In this document: piece after piece, positions 18,680-28,120 of the stretch
Numbering within the stretch: the first letter of the stretch is position 1
Layout of the letters: each line of letters opens with the position of its first letter
Assembly: GCF_033954455.1 (NCBI RefSeq)
Contig: NZ_CP121473.1
Coordinates: forward strand, 4,760,501 to 4,824,500
Direction: 5' to 3'
DNA: 64,000 nt
DNA from: Thiorhodovibrio litoralis
GTDB taxonomy: Bacteria; Pseudomonadota; Gammaproteobacteria; Chromatiales; Chromatiaceae
The notes under the pieces: generated by a model
Told to the model about the DNA's origin: nothing
What the model saw: the letters and a program-made list of their open reading frames with translations, nothing else
The model's database searches: none
Position numbers and translations under genes: made by a program

Positions 18680-20324
18680 TCACACCCAACCAGGTTTTCA
18701 TCACCTGCGCGACGCGTTTCGGATCTTCTTCAACCATTTGCCGCACGGATTCAAGATCGAGCTGCTGCTGATCGGGCCCCTTGGGACCTGTCAGCGCGGC
18801 GATGGCCGAACTTTGCTGCTGGCTCAGAGAGACCTGGTCCTCGTCTTCCTCGTCATCATCGTCCTCGTCGTGCGCGACCAGATCGGTACCTGCCGGCGCG
18901 CCAAGCAACTGCTTGACCCCAGGACGAACCACGGTGAGCAGCACCAGGATCGCGAGCAACAACCCGGCGACAAGCTTGGCCAGATCGATGAACCAGGGCT
19001 GCGTCCAGATTGGCACCGCCGCTTCGAGTTCGTCATCGCCGGCGAAGGCTGCGGAGACCACATTGATGGTGTCGCCACGCTCCTCGTTGAAGCCGACCGC
19101 CTCGCGCACCAGGGCGCGAATACTCTCGAGCTCGGCGGCCGGACGCGGAACGCGGGTGACCTCGCCTTCCTCGCCAGTCTGCTCCATATAGTCCACCACC
19201 ACGGCGGTGGACATGCGCTTGATTGCCCCCGGCATCTCGCGCACATGCGCGATGGTGCGATCTACCTCATAGTTGCGCGTGCTGTCGAGACTGCGGCTCT
19301 TCGGCGTTTGCGTCTCACCGTCGGCGGCAGCCGCATCCGCGCCAAGCTCGCCGCCTGCGGGTGGCTGGTTGGTCAGTGCACCCGGAACGCCCATGGGCCC
19401 GAGGTCGCTGCCGATGCGTTCTTCCTCGCTGATCTGCTCAGAGCGCAGCGCGGTGCGGTCGGGGTCGAACATCTCCTCGGTCCGCTCGACGCGAGAGAAA
19501 TCCAGATCCGCGGCCACCTGCACGCGCATCCCTTCGGGGCCAAGTATCGGCTGCAGCAGGGAGCGCACGCGCTGCGCGTAGGTATCTTCCAGCTTGCGGG
19601 TATAGTCTAGCTGATCAGCGTTGGCATAGAGCCCCATCTCGTCATCGTTGTTGGTCATCAGACGACCGGTCTGATCGACCACGGTGACGGCGTCGGGCTC
19701 CAGGGCCGGCACGCTGGAGGAAACCAGATGCACAATGGCCGCCACCTGGGCGTCGCTCAGCTTGCGGCCAGTGCGCAGATGCACCACAACTGATGCAGTC
19801 GGTGGCTTGCGCTCGCGAATAAAGACCGAGCGCTCTGGCTGCGCCAGATGCACGCGCGCGAGCTCGACCGGATCAAGCGCGGCGATGGAACGCCCCAGCT
19901 CGCCCTCAAGCGCACGCTGGTGACGGGCGGATTCCATCAGGCGGCTGGCGCCGAAGCCAGAATCTTCCTGCAGCAGCTCGAAGCCGATATCGCCGGATTT
20001 CGGCAGTCCCTGGCCAGCCAGCAGCAGCCGGGTCTCGGCGATTCGCTTCTCGGGGATTTCAATCTGCCCGGTCTGGCCCATGCGGTTGCTGACCTTGTAG
20101 GGCACGCCCATCTGACCCAGGGCTTCCATGACCTGTGCCGACTCGGTGTCGTCCATCTGCGAGAACAGCGGCGCGTAGGTTGGGCGCAGCGCCCAGAACA
20201 GCACGCCGGCGATCGCCACCAAACCACCCGCGATCAGTCCGAGCAGCGCGAGCTGCCGACCCGCTGGGAGCGCAGTAAAGTTTCTTACACCCGTTGAGAG
20301 CCGTTCCGTCAGTGCCGCGGCCAT
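18666..20324 (-). CDS. fliF: Flagellar MS-ring protein FliF
   Basis: Inner-membrane ring protein of the basal body. The 552 residues have two membrane segments (about 25-47, LALLGLIAGGLVAIAGVLFWAL, and about 455-475, LAKLVAGLLLAILVLLTVV) flanking the periplasmic ring-building domains (LPKSGDIGFELL, HLAQPERSVFIRERKPPTASVV). An acidic stretch (DDDDEEDEDQ) precedes the C-terminal FliG-binding tail. Confidence 0.96.
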   Translation of the reverse strand: MAAALTERLSTGVRNFTALPAGRQLALLGLIAGGLVAIAGVLFWALRPTYAPLFSQMDDTESAQVMEALGQMGVPYKVSNRMGQTGQIEIPEKRIAETRLLLAGQGLPKSGDIGFELLQEDSGFGASRLMESARHQRALEGELGRSIAALDPVELARVHLAQPERSVFIRERKPPTASVVVHLRTGRKLSDAQVAAIVHLVSSSVPALEPDAVTVVDQTGRLMTNNDDEMGLYANADQLDYTRKLEDTYAQRVRSLLQPILGPEGMRVQVAADLDFSRVERTEEMFDPDRTALRSEQISEEERIGSDLGPMGVPGALTNQPPAGGELGADAAAADGETQTPKSRSLDSTRNYEVDRTIAHVREMPGAIKRMSTAVVVDYMEQTGEEGEVTRVPRPAAELESIRALVREAVGFNEERGDTINVVSAAFAGDDELEAAVPIWTQPWFIDLAKLVAGLLLAILVLLTVVRPGVKQLLGAPAGTDLVAHDEDDDDEEDEDQVSLSQQQSSAIAALTGPKGPDQQQLDLESVRQMVEEDPKRVAQVMKTWLGVNDGN

Positions 20325-20355
20325 GGCTGTTTATCTCCGTTGCGTCGGTCAGCAA

Positions 20356-20703
20356 TCAGACCGACATGCGCATCACTTCCTGGTAGGCCGTCAGCAGACG
20401 ATTGCGGACCTGGTTGGTGGCCTCGAACGCGAGGCTGGATTTACTCATGGCGACCATGACCTGCGGCAGGCTGACGTTGGAGTCGCCCAGCTCAAAACGG
20501 GTTTGGAGCTCTTTGGCGTTCTGTTGCAGGCCATTGACCGCGCGCAGGGAGTCAGTCAGGGTCTCGGCGAAATTGAGCTCGTTCGTGCGCGGCTGGCCCT
20601 CGGTTGACTGAATGCCGCCGGTGGACTCGACGCCCTCGAGCTTGCTGGTCTGCGCCAGCGCGCGCATCTGTTGCAGAACACTTTGAATTTGCATCTCGCT
20701 CAT
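20356..20703 (-). CDS. fliE: Flagellar hook-basal body protein FliE
   Basis: Joins the MS-ring/export gate to the rod and is the first exported rod component. The 115 residues end in the conserved LPQVMVAMSKSSLAFEATNQVRNRLLTAYQEVMRM. GGAGG lies 7 nt before the ATG, and a sigma-54 promoter signature sits about 35 bp upstream. It is the first gene of the fliEFGHIJK operon. Confidence 0.95.
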   Translation of the reverse strand: MSEMQIQSVLQQMRALAQTSKLEGVESTGGIQSTEGQPRTNELNFAETLTDSLRAVNGLQQNAKELQTRFELGDSNVSLPQVMVAMSKSSLAFEATNQVRNRLLTAYQEVMRMSV

Positions 20704-20737
20704 GGCCCACCTCCAGCTTATTTCAATCAGAAGATAA

Positions 20738-20752
20738 GCAAAGTGGATGCCA
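20738..20752 (-). promoter_or_regulatory. Sigma-54 promoter of the fliE operon
   Basis: The minus strand reads TGGCATCCACTTTGC: a -24 GG and -12 GC separated by exactly 10 nt, close to the consensus TGGCAC-N5-TTGC. The start point predicted about 12 nt after the GC leaves a short leader before fliE. It fits control by the FlrC-like activator encoded immediately upstream. Confidence 0.8.
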
Positions 20753-20783
20753 TGTTCGCAGTCCTATTCAAAACCGGTGCAAC

Positions 20784-22127
20784 TCAGGCGGCCGGAATGC
20801 GAACGCCGGCGTCGCGCAGACGCGCGAGCTTGTATCTGAGCGTCCGCGGGCTGATCCCCAGCCGGTTTGCCGTCTGCTTGCGGTCGCCGCCGGCTGCCGC
20901 GAGAGTGTCAAGAATGACGCGAATTTCCTGCTGCTGGAGCTGCGACCCCAGGTGCAGTGACGGATTTTCGACACTTTGCGCCCCGCCCACTTCCTCAGCA
21001 TCCGCTTGCAGCCAGTCGGCGTCGAACATCAAATCCGCTGCGTCCAGCTCCTTGCCCCGCGCCAGTACGCAGCTGCGCTCCATCAGATTGCGCAGCTCGC
21101 GCACATTGCCTGGCCAGTCGTGCGCGCGCAGGCGCTCGACCGCGGCAGCGCTCAGGCCGGTGACACGTCCGTGCGAGAGCTCATGCGCGAAGGCCTGCGC
21201 CAGAGGCAACAGATCATCAGCACGCTCGCGCAGTGGCGGCAGCCGCAGCGGAAACACATTGAGCCGGTAGAACAGGTCCTCGCGCAGCAGACCCTCGGCC
21301 AGCGCCTCGCGCGGCAAGCGGTTGGAGCTCGCCAGCACGCGCACATCCACCGGCTTGGGCCGGCGCCCGCCCAGCGGCTCGACCTCGCGCTCCTGGAGCA
21401 CACGCAGCAGTTTGGCCTGCAGGCCGAGCGGCATCTCGGTGATTTCATCCAGCAACAGGGTGCCGCCATCGGCAGCGCGGAACTTGCCCAGACGTGCCTC
21501 GCTGGCACCGGTGAAGGCGCCGCGCTCATGACCAAAGAGCGTTGCCTCGAGCATATTCTCAGGCACTGCGGCACAGTTGATCGCCTCGAAGGGGCGCGCG
21601 TGCCGCGGCGAGCGACGGTGAATTTCGCGCGCCAGCACCTCTTTGCCGACGCCGGATTCGCCAGTCAGGAACACGGTGGCGCTGGAATCGGCGATGCGTT
21701 CGACCAGATTAAGCAGCCGTTGCATGCCGGGGCTCTCGGCGATCAGCGGCGGACCCTCCGACACCTCTGGCTCGGGCGGCGTTTTCACCAGCGCCCGCAG
21801 CCATTGCGTCAGGGCCGCGGCCTGTGCGGGCAAGACGAAATGCTGCCCCGCGCCGGCTCTAAGCGCCGCCAGCAGTGCATCCTGACTCGCGTCCAGCAAC
21901 AGGCTCGCGGTGCGCTCAGGCACCATGGCAGCAGCGCCGTCGGCGGCCAGGGCGCGAATCGGATCGGCCAGCAGCCACAGGCGCGGGTGCTGACGCGCGC
22001 TCTCAGCGGCGATGCGCTCAACCGGACAGGTTTCGAGATGAATTTTCGGGATCGCGGCCAGCACCGACACCAGATGATGTCTGACCGCCGGCGACGGATC
22101 GACCAGAAGAAGCGTGGCTCTGCTCAT
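20784..22127 (-). CDS. Sigma-54-dependent flagellar activator, FlrC/FleR-like, degenerate receiver
   Basis: AAA+ enhancer-binding protein expected to drive middle flagellar genes such as fliE. With the start at 22127 it has 447 residues: a receiver-like N-terminus (1-110), AAA+ domain with Walker A GESGVGKE (156-163) and the sigma-54 contact loop GAFTGA (203-208), and a C-terminal Fis-type helix ([20 protein letters not shown]). The receiver looks degenerate: one acidic residue near the N-terminus (Asp10) and no lysine where KP is usual (FVLPAQ). No sensor kinase gene separates it from fleQ. The longer upstream open frame runs through promoter repeats and is not used. Confidence 0.85.
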   Translation of the reverse strand: MSRATLLLVDPSPAVRHHLVSVLAAIPKIHLETCPVERIAAESARQHPRLWLLADPIRALAADGAAAMVPERTASLLLDASQDALLAALRAGAGQHFVLPAQAAALTQWLRALVKTPPEPEVSEGPPLIAESPGMQRLLNLVERIADSSATVFLTGESGVGKEVLAREIHRRSPRHARPFEAINCAAVPENMLEATLFGHERGAFTGASEARLGKFRAADGGTLLLDEITEMPLGLQAKLLRVLQEREVEPLGGRRPKPVDVRVLASSNRLPREALAEGLLREDLFYRLNVFPLRLPPLRERADDLLPLAQAFAHELSHGRVTGLSAAAVERLRAHDWPGNVRELRNLMERSCVLARGKELDAADLMFDADWLQADAEEVGGAQSVENPSLHLGSQLQQQEIRVILDTLAAAGGDRKQTANRLGISPRTLRYKLARLRDAGVRIPAA

Positions 22128-22164
22128 GGGAGTCCTTTTGCGATCAATGACGCAGAGGACTAAT

Positions 22165-22221
22165 GCAAATTCAAAGCCAAAAACAGCAAATTCAACGCCA
22201 AAACCAGCAAATCCAGCGCCA
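22165..22221 (-). promoter_or_regulatory. Three tandem 21-bp units, each with a sigma-54 -24/-12 signature
   Basis: On the minus strand TGGCTTTGAATTTGC (22165-22179), TGGCGTTGAATTTGC (22186-22200) and TGGCGCTGGATTTGC (22207-22221) each have GG-N10-GC and recur at exactly 21 bp. The unit nearest the gene is followed by A, giving TTGCA. They lie between fleQ and the flrC-like gene, 38-94 bp before its ATG. Confidence 0.65.
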
Positions 22222-22322
22222 GAGCCCCCACCAGACGCACTTTGGCCGCGGTGGAGCACCACAGAAGCCGAGGGTATGGCGGAATGTTTCGGCTTCAATC
22301 CAAGGGCTGCAGGCACCAGGTG

Positions 22323-23759
22323 TCAGCGCTCCGACGCCTCGGGCGTTTCCTCGCGCTCGAGGCCGAACTTGCGCATGCGCTCCACCAGAGTGGTTCGCCG
22401 CATGCCTAAGCGCCGGGCCGCGCGCGCCACTACAAAGCCATGCTCTTCAAGCGCGGACAGGATCATGCCGCGCTCGAGGTCGTTTAAGTACTCGCGCAGC
22501 TCAACACCCTCCGGCAGCGCGTTTTCCGCAGCAGTGGCAAGACCGACCGCAGGAACAGCCCCGGCAGCGGGATCGGGATCGGCGGCGAGAACAGCAGCTG
22601 GCTCGGCTGCCGGCAGCACGGCCGCGGCGACCTCCTCGGGCCGCACCCGCGGCGGCAGCTGCGGCAAATCGACCAGCTCACCCGGATACATGATGGAAAG
22701 TTGCTCGAGCAGATTGGCGAGTTCGCGGATATTGCCGGGCCACTCGAGCTCGCTCAGATGCGCGACCACTGCCGGGGTGAGCAACGCGGGCTCGGTGCCC
22801 TGCTCCTTGAGCCGCTCGTGCAAGGCTTCGATCAGCAGCGCAATGTCGCTGCGCCGCTCGCGTAACGGCGGCAGCTCGATGGGAAAGACATTGAGCCGGA
22901 AGAAGAGATCCTCGCGGAAATTCCCGTCGGCCACCGCCTGGTCGAGATTGCGATGGGTGGCAGAAATCACCCGTGCGCTAGCCGGCAGGGATTTGTTCGA
23001 GCCGACCCGCTCGAAGGTGCGCTCCTGCAACACGCGCAGCAGCTTGACCTGCATCGGCAGCGGCATGTCGCCGATCTCATCGAGAAAGATGACCCCGTCC
23101 TCGGCGAGCTCGAAGCGTCCGGTGCGCGCGGTGAAGGCACCTGTGAAAGCGCCCTTTTCATGGCCAAACAATTCGCTTTCGAGCAGATCGGGCGGAATCG
23201 CGCCACAGTTGACCGCCACGAAGGGCTTGTTCGCGCGCGCGGAGGCGCGATGAATAGCCCGCGCGACCACCTCCTTGCCCGAGCCAGTCTCGCCTAGAAT
23301 CAACACCGTGGCCTCGGTGCGCGCCACCTGGGTGATCAGGCGCCGCACCTGCTGCATGGCGGGATGGCGCCCGCGCAGGTCATCGCTGTCCTCAATGGCA
23401 GCGTCTTGCTGGTTCCGAATCCATTGCAACAAACCGATGACCGCCCCCGGGGTGAGGGGACTCGCAACGACCGCAACGCGCTTGTCGGAGAACGTCGAAT
23501 CAGCCGCCGGCTGGCAGATGATCGGAAGGGTGCCGGCAAGCGCATCGACCACCGCGCGCAAGGTCTCGTCGGCATCGCACAGCCAAAGCGCGGACAAGCC
23601 CTTGTCGGCAAGATCGGCTGCACCGCGCGGAGATTGCGCCAGCACAACCGGCTCAAGCCCAAGAAAATCTAGCACATTGGCGGTTACTCTCGTCTGATCC
23701 CCATCGCCGCAGAGGCCGATGCGCAGTTGCCGAGCGCCCGTCATCCTAGTGTCAGACAT
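22323..23759 (-). CDS. fleQ: Master flagellar regulator FleQ/FlrA
   Basis: Sigma-54 enhancer-binding protein at the top of the flagellar hierarchy; in pseudomonads it binds c-di-GMP. It has a FleQ-type N-terminal domain without phosphorylation residues (1-120, [15 protein letters not shown]), Walker A GETGSGKE (156-163), GAFTGA (203-208), an A/P-rich linker (about 395-430) and a Fis-type helix-turn-helix ([22 protein letters not shown]). The start is uncertain: ATG 23759 is used; GTG 23780 (with AGGCGG upstream) and ATG 23744 are alternatives. The flrC-like gene follows in the same direction. Confidence 0.87.
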   Translation of the reverse strand: MSDTRMTGARQLRIGLCGDGDQTRVTANVLDFLGLEPVVLAQSPRGAADLADKGLSALWLCDADETLRAVVDALAGTLPIICQPAADSTFSDKRVAVVASPLTPGAVIGLLQWIRNQQDAAIEDSDDLRGRHPAMQQVRRLITQVARTEATVLILGETGSGKEVVARAIHRASARANKPFVAVNCGAIPPDLLESELFGHEKGAFTGAFTARTGRFELAEDGVIFLDEIGDMPLPMQVKLLRVLQERTFERVGSNKSLPASARVISATHRNLDQAVADGNFREDLFFRLNVFPIELPPLRERRSDIALLIEALHERLKEQGTEPALLTPAVVAHLSELEWPGNIRELANLLEQLSIMYPGELVDLPQLPPRVRPEEVAAAVLPAAEPAAVLAADPDPAAGAVPAVGLATAAENALPEGVELREYLNDLERGMILSALEEHGFVVARAARRLGMRRTTLVERMRKFGLEREETPEASER

Positions 23760-24083
23760 GCGCCAAACCAAGCCTCGCACAGGACCGCCTGAATAGTCGC
23801 TGGCATGACTGCCCGCCTGGGGAGCCGCCTACATGCCTGCCTGAATGAAGGGAATAATCCCTGGATCGCGCTTGGGCGGGTGTCCGAATACCCGCGCCGC
23901 GCGCTGATGGACTCGCGCATACCGTTGCTCGTTCCGATGCCGATTAAAAGAGGTTCCCGGGCGCCGACGGATGCCAGATTACCGCATCGGAGCCGGCGCA
24001 TCACGCCAAAAAATGCTATACCTGATCACAACTATAGACCGAAAGCGGATGAATTTTGGGAGAATATGCATTTCAATCGCAAT
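23760..24083. other. Region between the PilZ-like gene and fleQ, no gene seen
   Basis: About 320 bp that must hold the fleQ promoter. Open frames on the plus strand here have no recognisable product. Confidence 0.45.
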
Positions 24084-24659
24084 TCACCCTGGCTCCAGGC
24101 CGCTGTCGCCGGCCGCGGGCGGCTGACGGCGGCGCGCGATTTCGCGCCGGTGCAGGCGGAAAATCCAGCGACCGAGCGCATCGCGCAGCACGGGATCGAG
24201 CGGCATCCAACGTGCACCGCAGGCATCGCCCCGGCACTCCAGCCCGTCAATACCCAGCACCAGGGGCAAGGGCAACTGTGGCGAGGGATAGATCGCAAGG
24301 CGATTGTCCCGCGCGCTAATCACGCCCGCTGCCAGCACCAGCCCGCGCGGGCTGAGCCTTGCCGGCCGCGCTGGCGGCAGACGCTCGCTGAGGACGTTCC
24401 CAAGCAGATGCATCAGCAGGTCCAGCTTCAGCTCCAGGCGCGCGCAAGCGTCTTGGGGTTTATCATCCACCCTCAACGATGGCAGTGCGGATTCGACCAC
24501 CGCCAGTGCGTCCAGCAAACGCGCAGCGAGCCCCTGGTCCGTAATCTCGGCGCCGGTGGGTCCCAGCGGCAAGCTGACCGCAAACGCCAACTCAGAGCCC
24601 AGACAGTTGTCCCAAGCGGAAGCGGAGTCCAGAGTATGTGGCGTCACACGCGCCCCCAT
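24084..24659 (-). CDS. Atypical PilZ-domain protein (probable c-di-GMP receptor)
   Basis: 191 residues resembling the atypical PilZ (tPilZ) family: a central helix with LELKLDLLMHLLGNVLSERLPPARPARLSPRGL, then beta strands (LAIYPSPQLPLPLVLGIDGLEC) and a C-terminal basic helix (WIFRLHRREIARRR). The canonical RxxxR and D/NxSxxG c-di-GMP motifs are not evident, which is usual in this subgroup. Its position between fleQ and a ComFB protein supports a motility-linked role. Family assignment rests on recalled pattern similarity only. Confidence 0.6.
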   Translation of the reverse strand: MGARVTPHTLDSASAWDNCLGSELAFAVSLPLGPTGAEITDQGLAARLLDALAVVESALPSLRVDDKPQDACARLELKLDLLMHLLGNVLSERLPPARPARLSPRGLVLAAGVISARDNRLAIYPSPQLPLPLVLGIDGLECRGDACGARWMPLDPVLRDALGRWIFRLHRREIARRRQPPAAGDSGLEPG

Positions 24660-24746
24660 CGGCCGACGCGCGCTGGAGCGCGCTTACCAAACTGCGGGAG
24701 TTTGCGCGCAGCCAAGCACAAAAACCCTTCGGATTGAGGTAACATC

Positions 24747-25073
24747 ATGCACCCGATAAAACACAACGAATCACTGCAACCGGATGATTACGAGCCCATG
24801 CTGTCAAGTATCACCAATAGCTATGAGCAACTGGTGCTCGATCAGATTTTCCGCATCTCCGATGAGGCCTTCCCCGAGCCACCCGATTCGGACCTGCTCG
24901 CCGACATCATGTGCCTGGCACTGAATCAACTGCCGGCTCGCTATGTTCGCCACAGCGTCGACTTCTCGGCGCATCTTAGCAGCAGCGACAGCCACGCCAT
25001 TCGCGAGCAGGTCGCCGAAGCCGTCGCCAAGGCAATCGACACCATCAACCGGCGCCGGACAGGGGAACGTTGA
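24747..25073 (+). CDS. ComFB-family protein (probable cyclic-di-nucleotide receptor)
   Basis: 108 residues with the ComFB core: a helical N-terminus (YEQLVLDQIF) followed by the family motif DIMCLALNQLPARYVRHSVDF. GAGGTAA lies 6 nt before the ATG. ComFB-domain proteins were named from Bacillus competence; more recently members have been reported as c-di-GMP receptors controlling motility. Placement beside fleQ and the PilZ-like gene fits that, though function here is inferred. It diverges from the PilZ-like gene across 87 bp. Confidence 0.75.
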   Translation: MHPIKHNESLQPDDYEPMLSSITNSYEQLVLDQIFRISDEAFPEPPDSDLLADIMCLALNQLPARYVRHSVDFSAHLSSSDSHAIREQVAEAVAKAIDTINRRRTGER

Positions 25074-25088
25074 GGCACCCGCGCCGCT

Positions 25089-25193
25089 CGCGTCAGGCCA
25101 GATCGGACCGGGCCAGAGCGCATCAAGCCTGATCGCGCCAAGCCAGTTCGCGCCAAGCTAGATCGCATCAGGCCGGCTTGCGTCAGCGCGGGC
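25089..25193. repeat. Seven tandem 15-bp units (minisatellite)
   Basis: Units of 15 bp (for example cgcgccaagccagtt, cgcgccaagctagat, cgcatcaggccggct) run without gaps between the ComFB gene and the 3' end of ruvB. Read on the minus strand they would encode degenerate pentapeptides such as GLMRS/GLARS, but no gene encloses them. Confidence 0.75.
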
Positions 25194-25206
25194 ATGATCA
25201 AGCCGC

Positions 25207-26313
25207 TCAATCACGACCGCGACCGCCGGTTTTCGCCGCTGGCGCTGATCCAGCCCCAGACGCCGGCTGATCCGCGAACAGATCGCCATGCCCCCCAGTG
25301 GGCGGCGAGGTCGATGGCCCCGGCAAGCCGAGGTGCTGGTAGGCCAGCAGCGTCGCTACCCGCCCCTTGGGGGTGCGCATCAGGTAGCCCTGTTGAATCA
25401 AGTAGGGCTCGAGCACGTCCTCAATGGTGCCACGCTCCTCGCCGATGGCGGCGGCCAGGCTTTCAACGCCTACCGGGCCGCCGGCGAATTTTTCGATCAC
25501 CGCACCGAGCAGACGCCGGTCCATGTGATCGAAGCCTTGCTGATCAACCTGCAGCATAGCAAGCGCCCGATCAGCCACCGCGCGATCGATACGCCCGTCA
25601 GCCTTAATCTGGGTATAGTCGCGCACCCGGCGCAACAGCCGGTTAGCGATCCGCGGGGTGCCGCGCGCGCGCCGAGCAATCTCGCGCAGGCCCTCGGCAT
25701 CGCTTTCGACCGCAAGAATGCCGGCTGAGCGACGTAGAATCTCGGCCAGATCGGCAGCGGAGTAGTATTCGAGTCGCTGCACAATGCCGAAGCGATCGCG
25801 CAGCGGCGAGGTCAACAAGCCAGCGCGGGTGGTGGCGCCAACCAGGGTGAAGGCCGGCAGATCGAGCTTGATCGAGCGCGCCGCTGGGCCATCGCCGATC
25901 ATAATATCGAGCTGAAAGTCCTCCATCGCAGGATAAAGCACTTCCTCGACCACCGGGCTCAGGCGATGGATTTCATCGACAAACAACAAGTCGCCGGCAT
26001 CCAGATTGGTCAAAAGCGCCGCCAGATCGCCCGCCTTTTCCAGCACCGGCCCCGAGGTCTGGCGCAGATTCACCCCCATCTCGTGGGCAAGAATATGTGC
26101 CAGCGTGGTCTTACCCAGCCCGGGAGGCCCGAAAATCAGCGTATGGTCCAGCGCCTCGTCGCGCCCACGGGCTGCGCCGATGAAAATCTCCATCTGCTCA
26201 CGCACCGTCGGCTGGCCGATGTAGTCGGCCAGCCGACGTGGGCGCATCGCGCGGTCGAGCGCCTGATCATCGGAACTCGCAGCAGGGGCGATCAGGCGGT
26301 CGCTGTCATCCAT
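25207..26313 (-). CDS. ruvB: Holliday junction branch-migration ATPase RuvB
   Basis: Hexameric motor that with RuvA drives branch migration. Over 368 residues: [11 protein letters not shown] near the N-terminus, Walker [10 protein letters not shown], Walker [11 protein letters not shown], sensor [18 protein letters not shown], and the C-terminal winged helix ([13 protein letters not shown]). It is longer than usual by a Gly/Pro-rich tail. No ruvA or ruvC is adjacent. Confidence 0.97.
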   Translation of the reverse strand: MDDSDRLIAPAASSDDQALDRAMRPRRLADYIGQPTVREQMEIFIGAARGRDEALDHTLIFGPPGLGKTTLAHILAHEMGVNLRQTSGPVLEKAGDLAALLTNLDAGDLLFVDEIHRLSPVVEEVLYPAMEDFQLDIMIGDGPAARSIKLDLPAFTLVGATTRAGLLTSPLRDRFGIVQRLEYYSAADLAEILRRSAGILAVESDAEGLREIARRARGTPRIANRLLRRVRDYTQIKADGRIDRAVADRALAMLQVDQQGFDHMDRRLLGAVIEKFAGGPVGVESLAAAIGEERGTIEDVLEPYLIQQGYLMRTPKGRVATLLAYQHLGLPGPSTSPPTGGHGDLFADQPASGAGSAPAAKTGGRGRD

Positions 26314-26434
26314 AAGCCATCGAACAGCAAAAACCTATCTTCGCTAGCCCAAGCAAGGCCGGAGACCAAGCAATCGTCGCATTCACTGCCGACTCAGTCA
26401 GCCGCCCCCGCACTCGATCAGCCATCGGTGTCGA

Positions 26435-26542
26435 GCTCCGGGTTGGGTTGCGGGCGCGGGGGTCTTGGCAGCAGGGATGCTGCCATGAAGCCTACAGGGA
26501 TGTATTCACGGCGTCCCCCGCGACCGCGACCCAACCCGGAGC
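26435..26542 (+). repeat. Dispersed hairpin element, copy 3
   Basis: 28-bp inverted repeat (26435-26462 with 26515-26542) with one mismatch and one G-T pair, around the same core as copies 1 and 2. The inner stem reads GGCAGC/GCTGCC instead of GGCGGC/GCCGCC, so both sides changed together. It lies between ruvB and the ABC transporter operon. Confidence 0.85.
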
Positions 26543-26581
26543 CGGAAGTCACCACCCAATCAACCAGACCTACCACCGGAC

Positions 26582-28120
26582 TCATACCGAACCCCTCAAC
26601 CGCGGATCAAAGGCATCCCGCACCACGTCGGCGAGCAGATTGGCCGCCAGCACCAGGCTGAACATAAACACAAAAGCCGCCGCCAGCGACCACCAGACGA
26701 TAGGATCGCGCGCCAGCTCCAGGCGGGCGCTATTGATCATGTTGCCCCAGCTGTTCATGGTCGGGTCCACGCCGATATTGACATAGGAGAGCACAGCCTC
26801 GGCCAGCACCAGGCCGCTGAAGTCGAGCACCAGGGCGATCATCACAATGTGCAGCACATTTGGCAGGATATGGCGGGCGATGATGCGCGAATGCCGCACC
26901 CCGAGCGCCGTGGCCGCCTGCACATAGTCAACCTCGCGCAGCTTAAGTGATTCGCCACGCAGCAACCGGCACAGACCAGTCCAACTGGTCACGCCAAGAA
27001 TGATGCACAGAAACAGCAGGCGCAGATCGGCGCGCTCGACGATGCTGTTGAACTCATCGCCGTGATTGGTCATGTAAACCTGCAGCATCAGAATGGCCGC
27101 GGCAATCAAGAGCACGCCCGGGATGGAGTTTAGTGTGGTGTAGAGATATTGAATGACATCGTCAGTCAAGCCGCGGAAATAGCCGGCCATGATGCCCAGA
27201 ATCACCGCCGCCGGCAGCATCACCAACGTGGTCAGGGTGCCGATCACCAGCCCGGTGCGGATGCTCTTCAGGCTCTGATAAAACACATCCTCACCCACCT
27301 TGTCGGTACCGAGGATGTGATACTTCAGCGCCAGCTCACCGGCGATGAAGCTCAAGATCAGCATCACCAGCAGCGTCCAAAAGGCCACCCGCCAGGGCGC
27401 GTACTTAGATTCCTGCCACAGCCGCCGCAGCTCGACACCAAAGGGCTGGCGCCGACGCCAGGCGCGCCAGCCCAGCCAAACAAGCGCGATGGCCGTCCAA
27501 GCAATCAATGCCTTAACCAACCCAAGCAGCGAGGAGATCAGGATATCCCGACCACGCCCGCTTTCCGGGTCGCGCAAATGCGCACCGCCATATTTGAGCC
27601 TAGGATAGGCACGCACCACGCTGCCATCCGGCTGATCGCCTGATTTGATCGAGACGGGCTCTTTCACGAACAGATGGGTCGCGAAAGGCGCAGAAAAGGT
27701 CTTCTCCTCACGCTCGCGCAGCGGGCTGAGCCAGAGATCAAGCAGCGAAATGATCTGCGTCGAATAGACTGGTGCCTCGTTTTGTTGCGTCTTTGGCACC
27801 GCATCCGGCTCTTCCTTCTCAAAAGCCACCTCCTTCTCAGACGCTTCCTCCGCCCCGGGCGAACCCGCTTCGCTCAGCTGCGCCGCAGCCGTGCCGGTTC
27901 CAGGTGAAGTCTCCAACCGCGGATGAAAATGCACCGAGTCCATTAGCCCGATAGCAACATAAAAGCTCAACACCACCAGCGCCGCCGCCGCGACCCGTGA
28001 GCGCCCGACCTGTCGCCAAGGCTCGGTCAGATGCGGATGATGCCCGGCATAGACAGCAAAACCAACCGCCACCGCAATCAGCAGAAAAATCAGCGCATCG
28101 GTCCAGAGGATTACCAGCAC
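26582..28120 (-). CDS. ABC-type oligopeptide/microcin C-like importer, permease (YejE/OppC type)
   Basis: Inner-membrane permease of a peptide-type importer. The 512 residues hold an N-terminal TM pair, a ~150-residue hydrophilic insert rich in E/P/A (about 75-185), then the transporter core with the EAA-loop-type motif and typical C-terminal text (VLAEAVLSYVNIGVDPTMNSWGNMI, LAANLLADVVRDAFDPR). It is longer than classical YejE (~340) because of the insert. It is the last gene of the minus-strand unit binding protein - permease - permease; no ATPase gene follows. Confidence 0.83.
   Translation of the reverse strand: MLVILWTDALIFLLIAVAVGFAVYAGHHPHLTEPWRQVGRSRVAAAALVVLSFYVAIGLMDSVHFHPRLETSPGTGTAAAQLSEAGSPGAEEASEKEVAFEKEEPDAVPKTQQNEAPVYSTQIISLLDLWLSPLREREEKTFSAPFATHLFVKEPVSIKSGDQPDGSVVRAYPRLKYGGAHLRDPESGRGRDILISSLLGLVKALIAWTAIALVWLGWRAWRRRQPFGVELRRLWQESKYAPWRVAFWTLLVMLILSFIAGELALKYHILGTDKVGEDVFYQSLKSIRTGLVIGTLTTLVMLPAAVILGIMAGYFRGLTDDVIQYLYTTLNSIPGVLLIAAAILMLQVYMTNHGDEFNSIVERADLRLLFLCIILGVTSWTGLCRLLRGESLKLREVDYVQAATALGVRHSRIIARHILPNVLHIVMIALVLDFSGLVLAEAVLSYVNIGVDPTMNSWGNMINSARLELARDPIVWWSLAAAFVFMFSLVLAANLLADVVRDAFDPRLRGSV

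Noticed and set aside
18543-19610. 355-codon plus-strand open frame opposite fliG/fliF
   Set aside because: Antisense to two certain flagellar genes.
20976-22163. 395-codon plus-strand open frame opposite the flrC-like gene
   Set aside because: Antisense to an AAA+ activator with intact motifs.
25089-25193. CRISPR array
   Set aside because: The 15-bp units are contiguous with no spacers and are degenerate; no cas genes are in the window.
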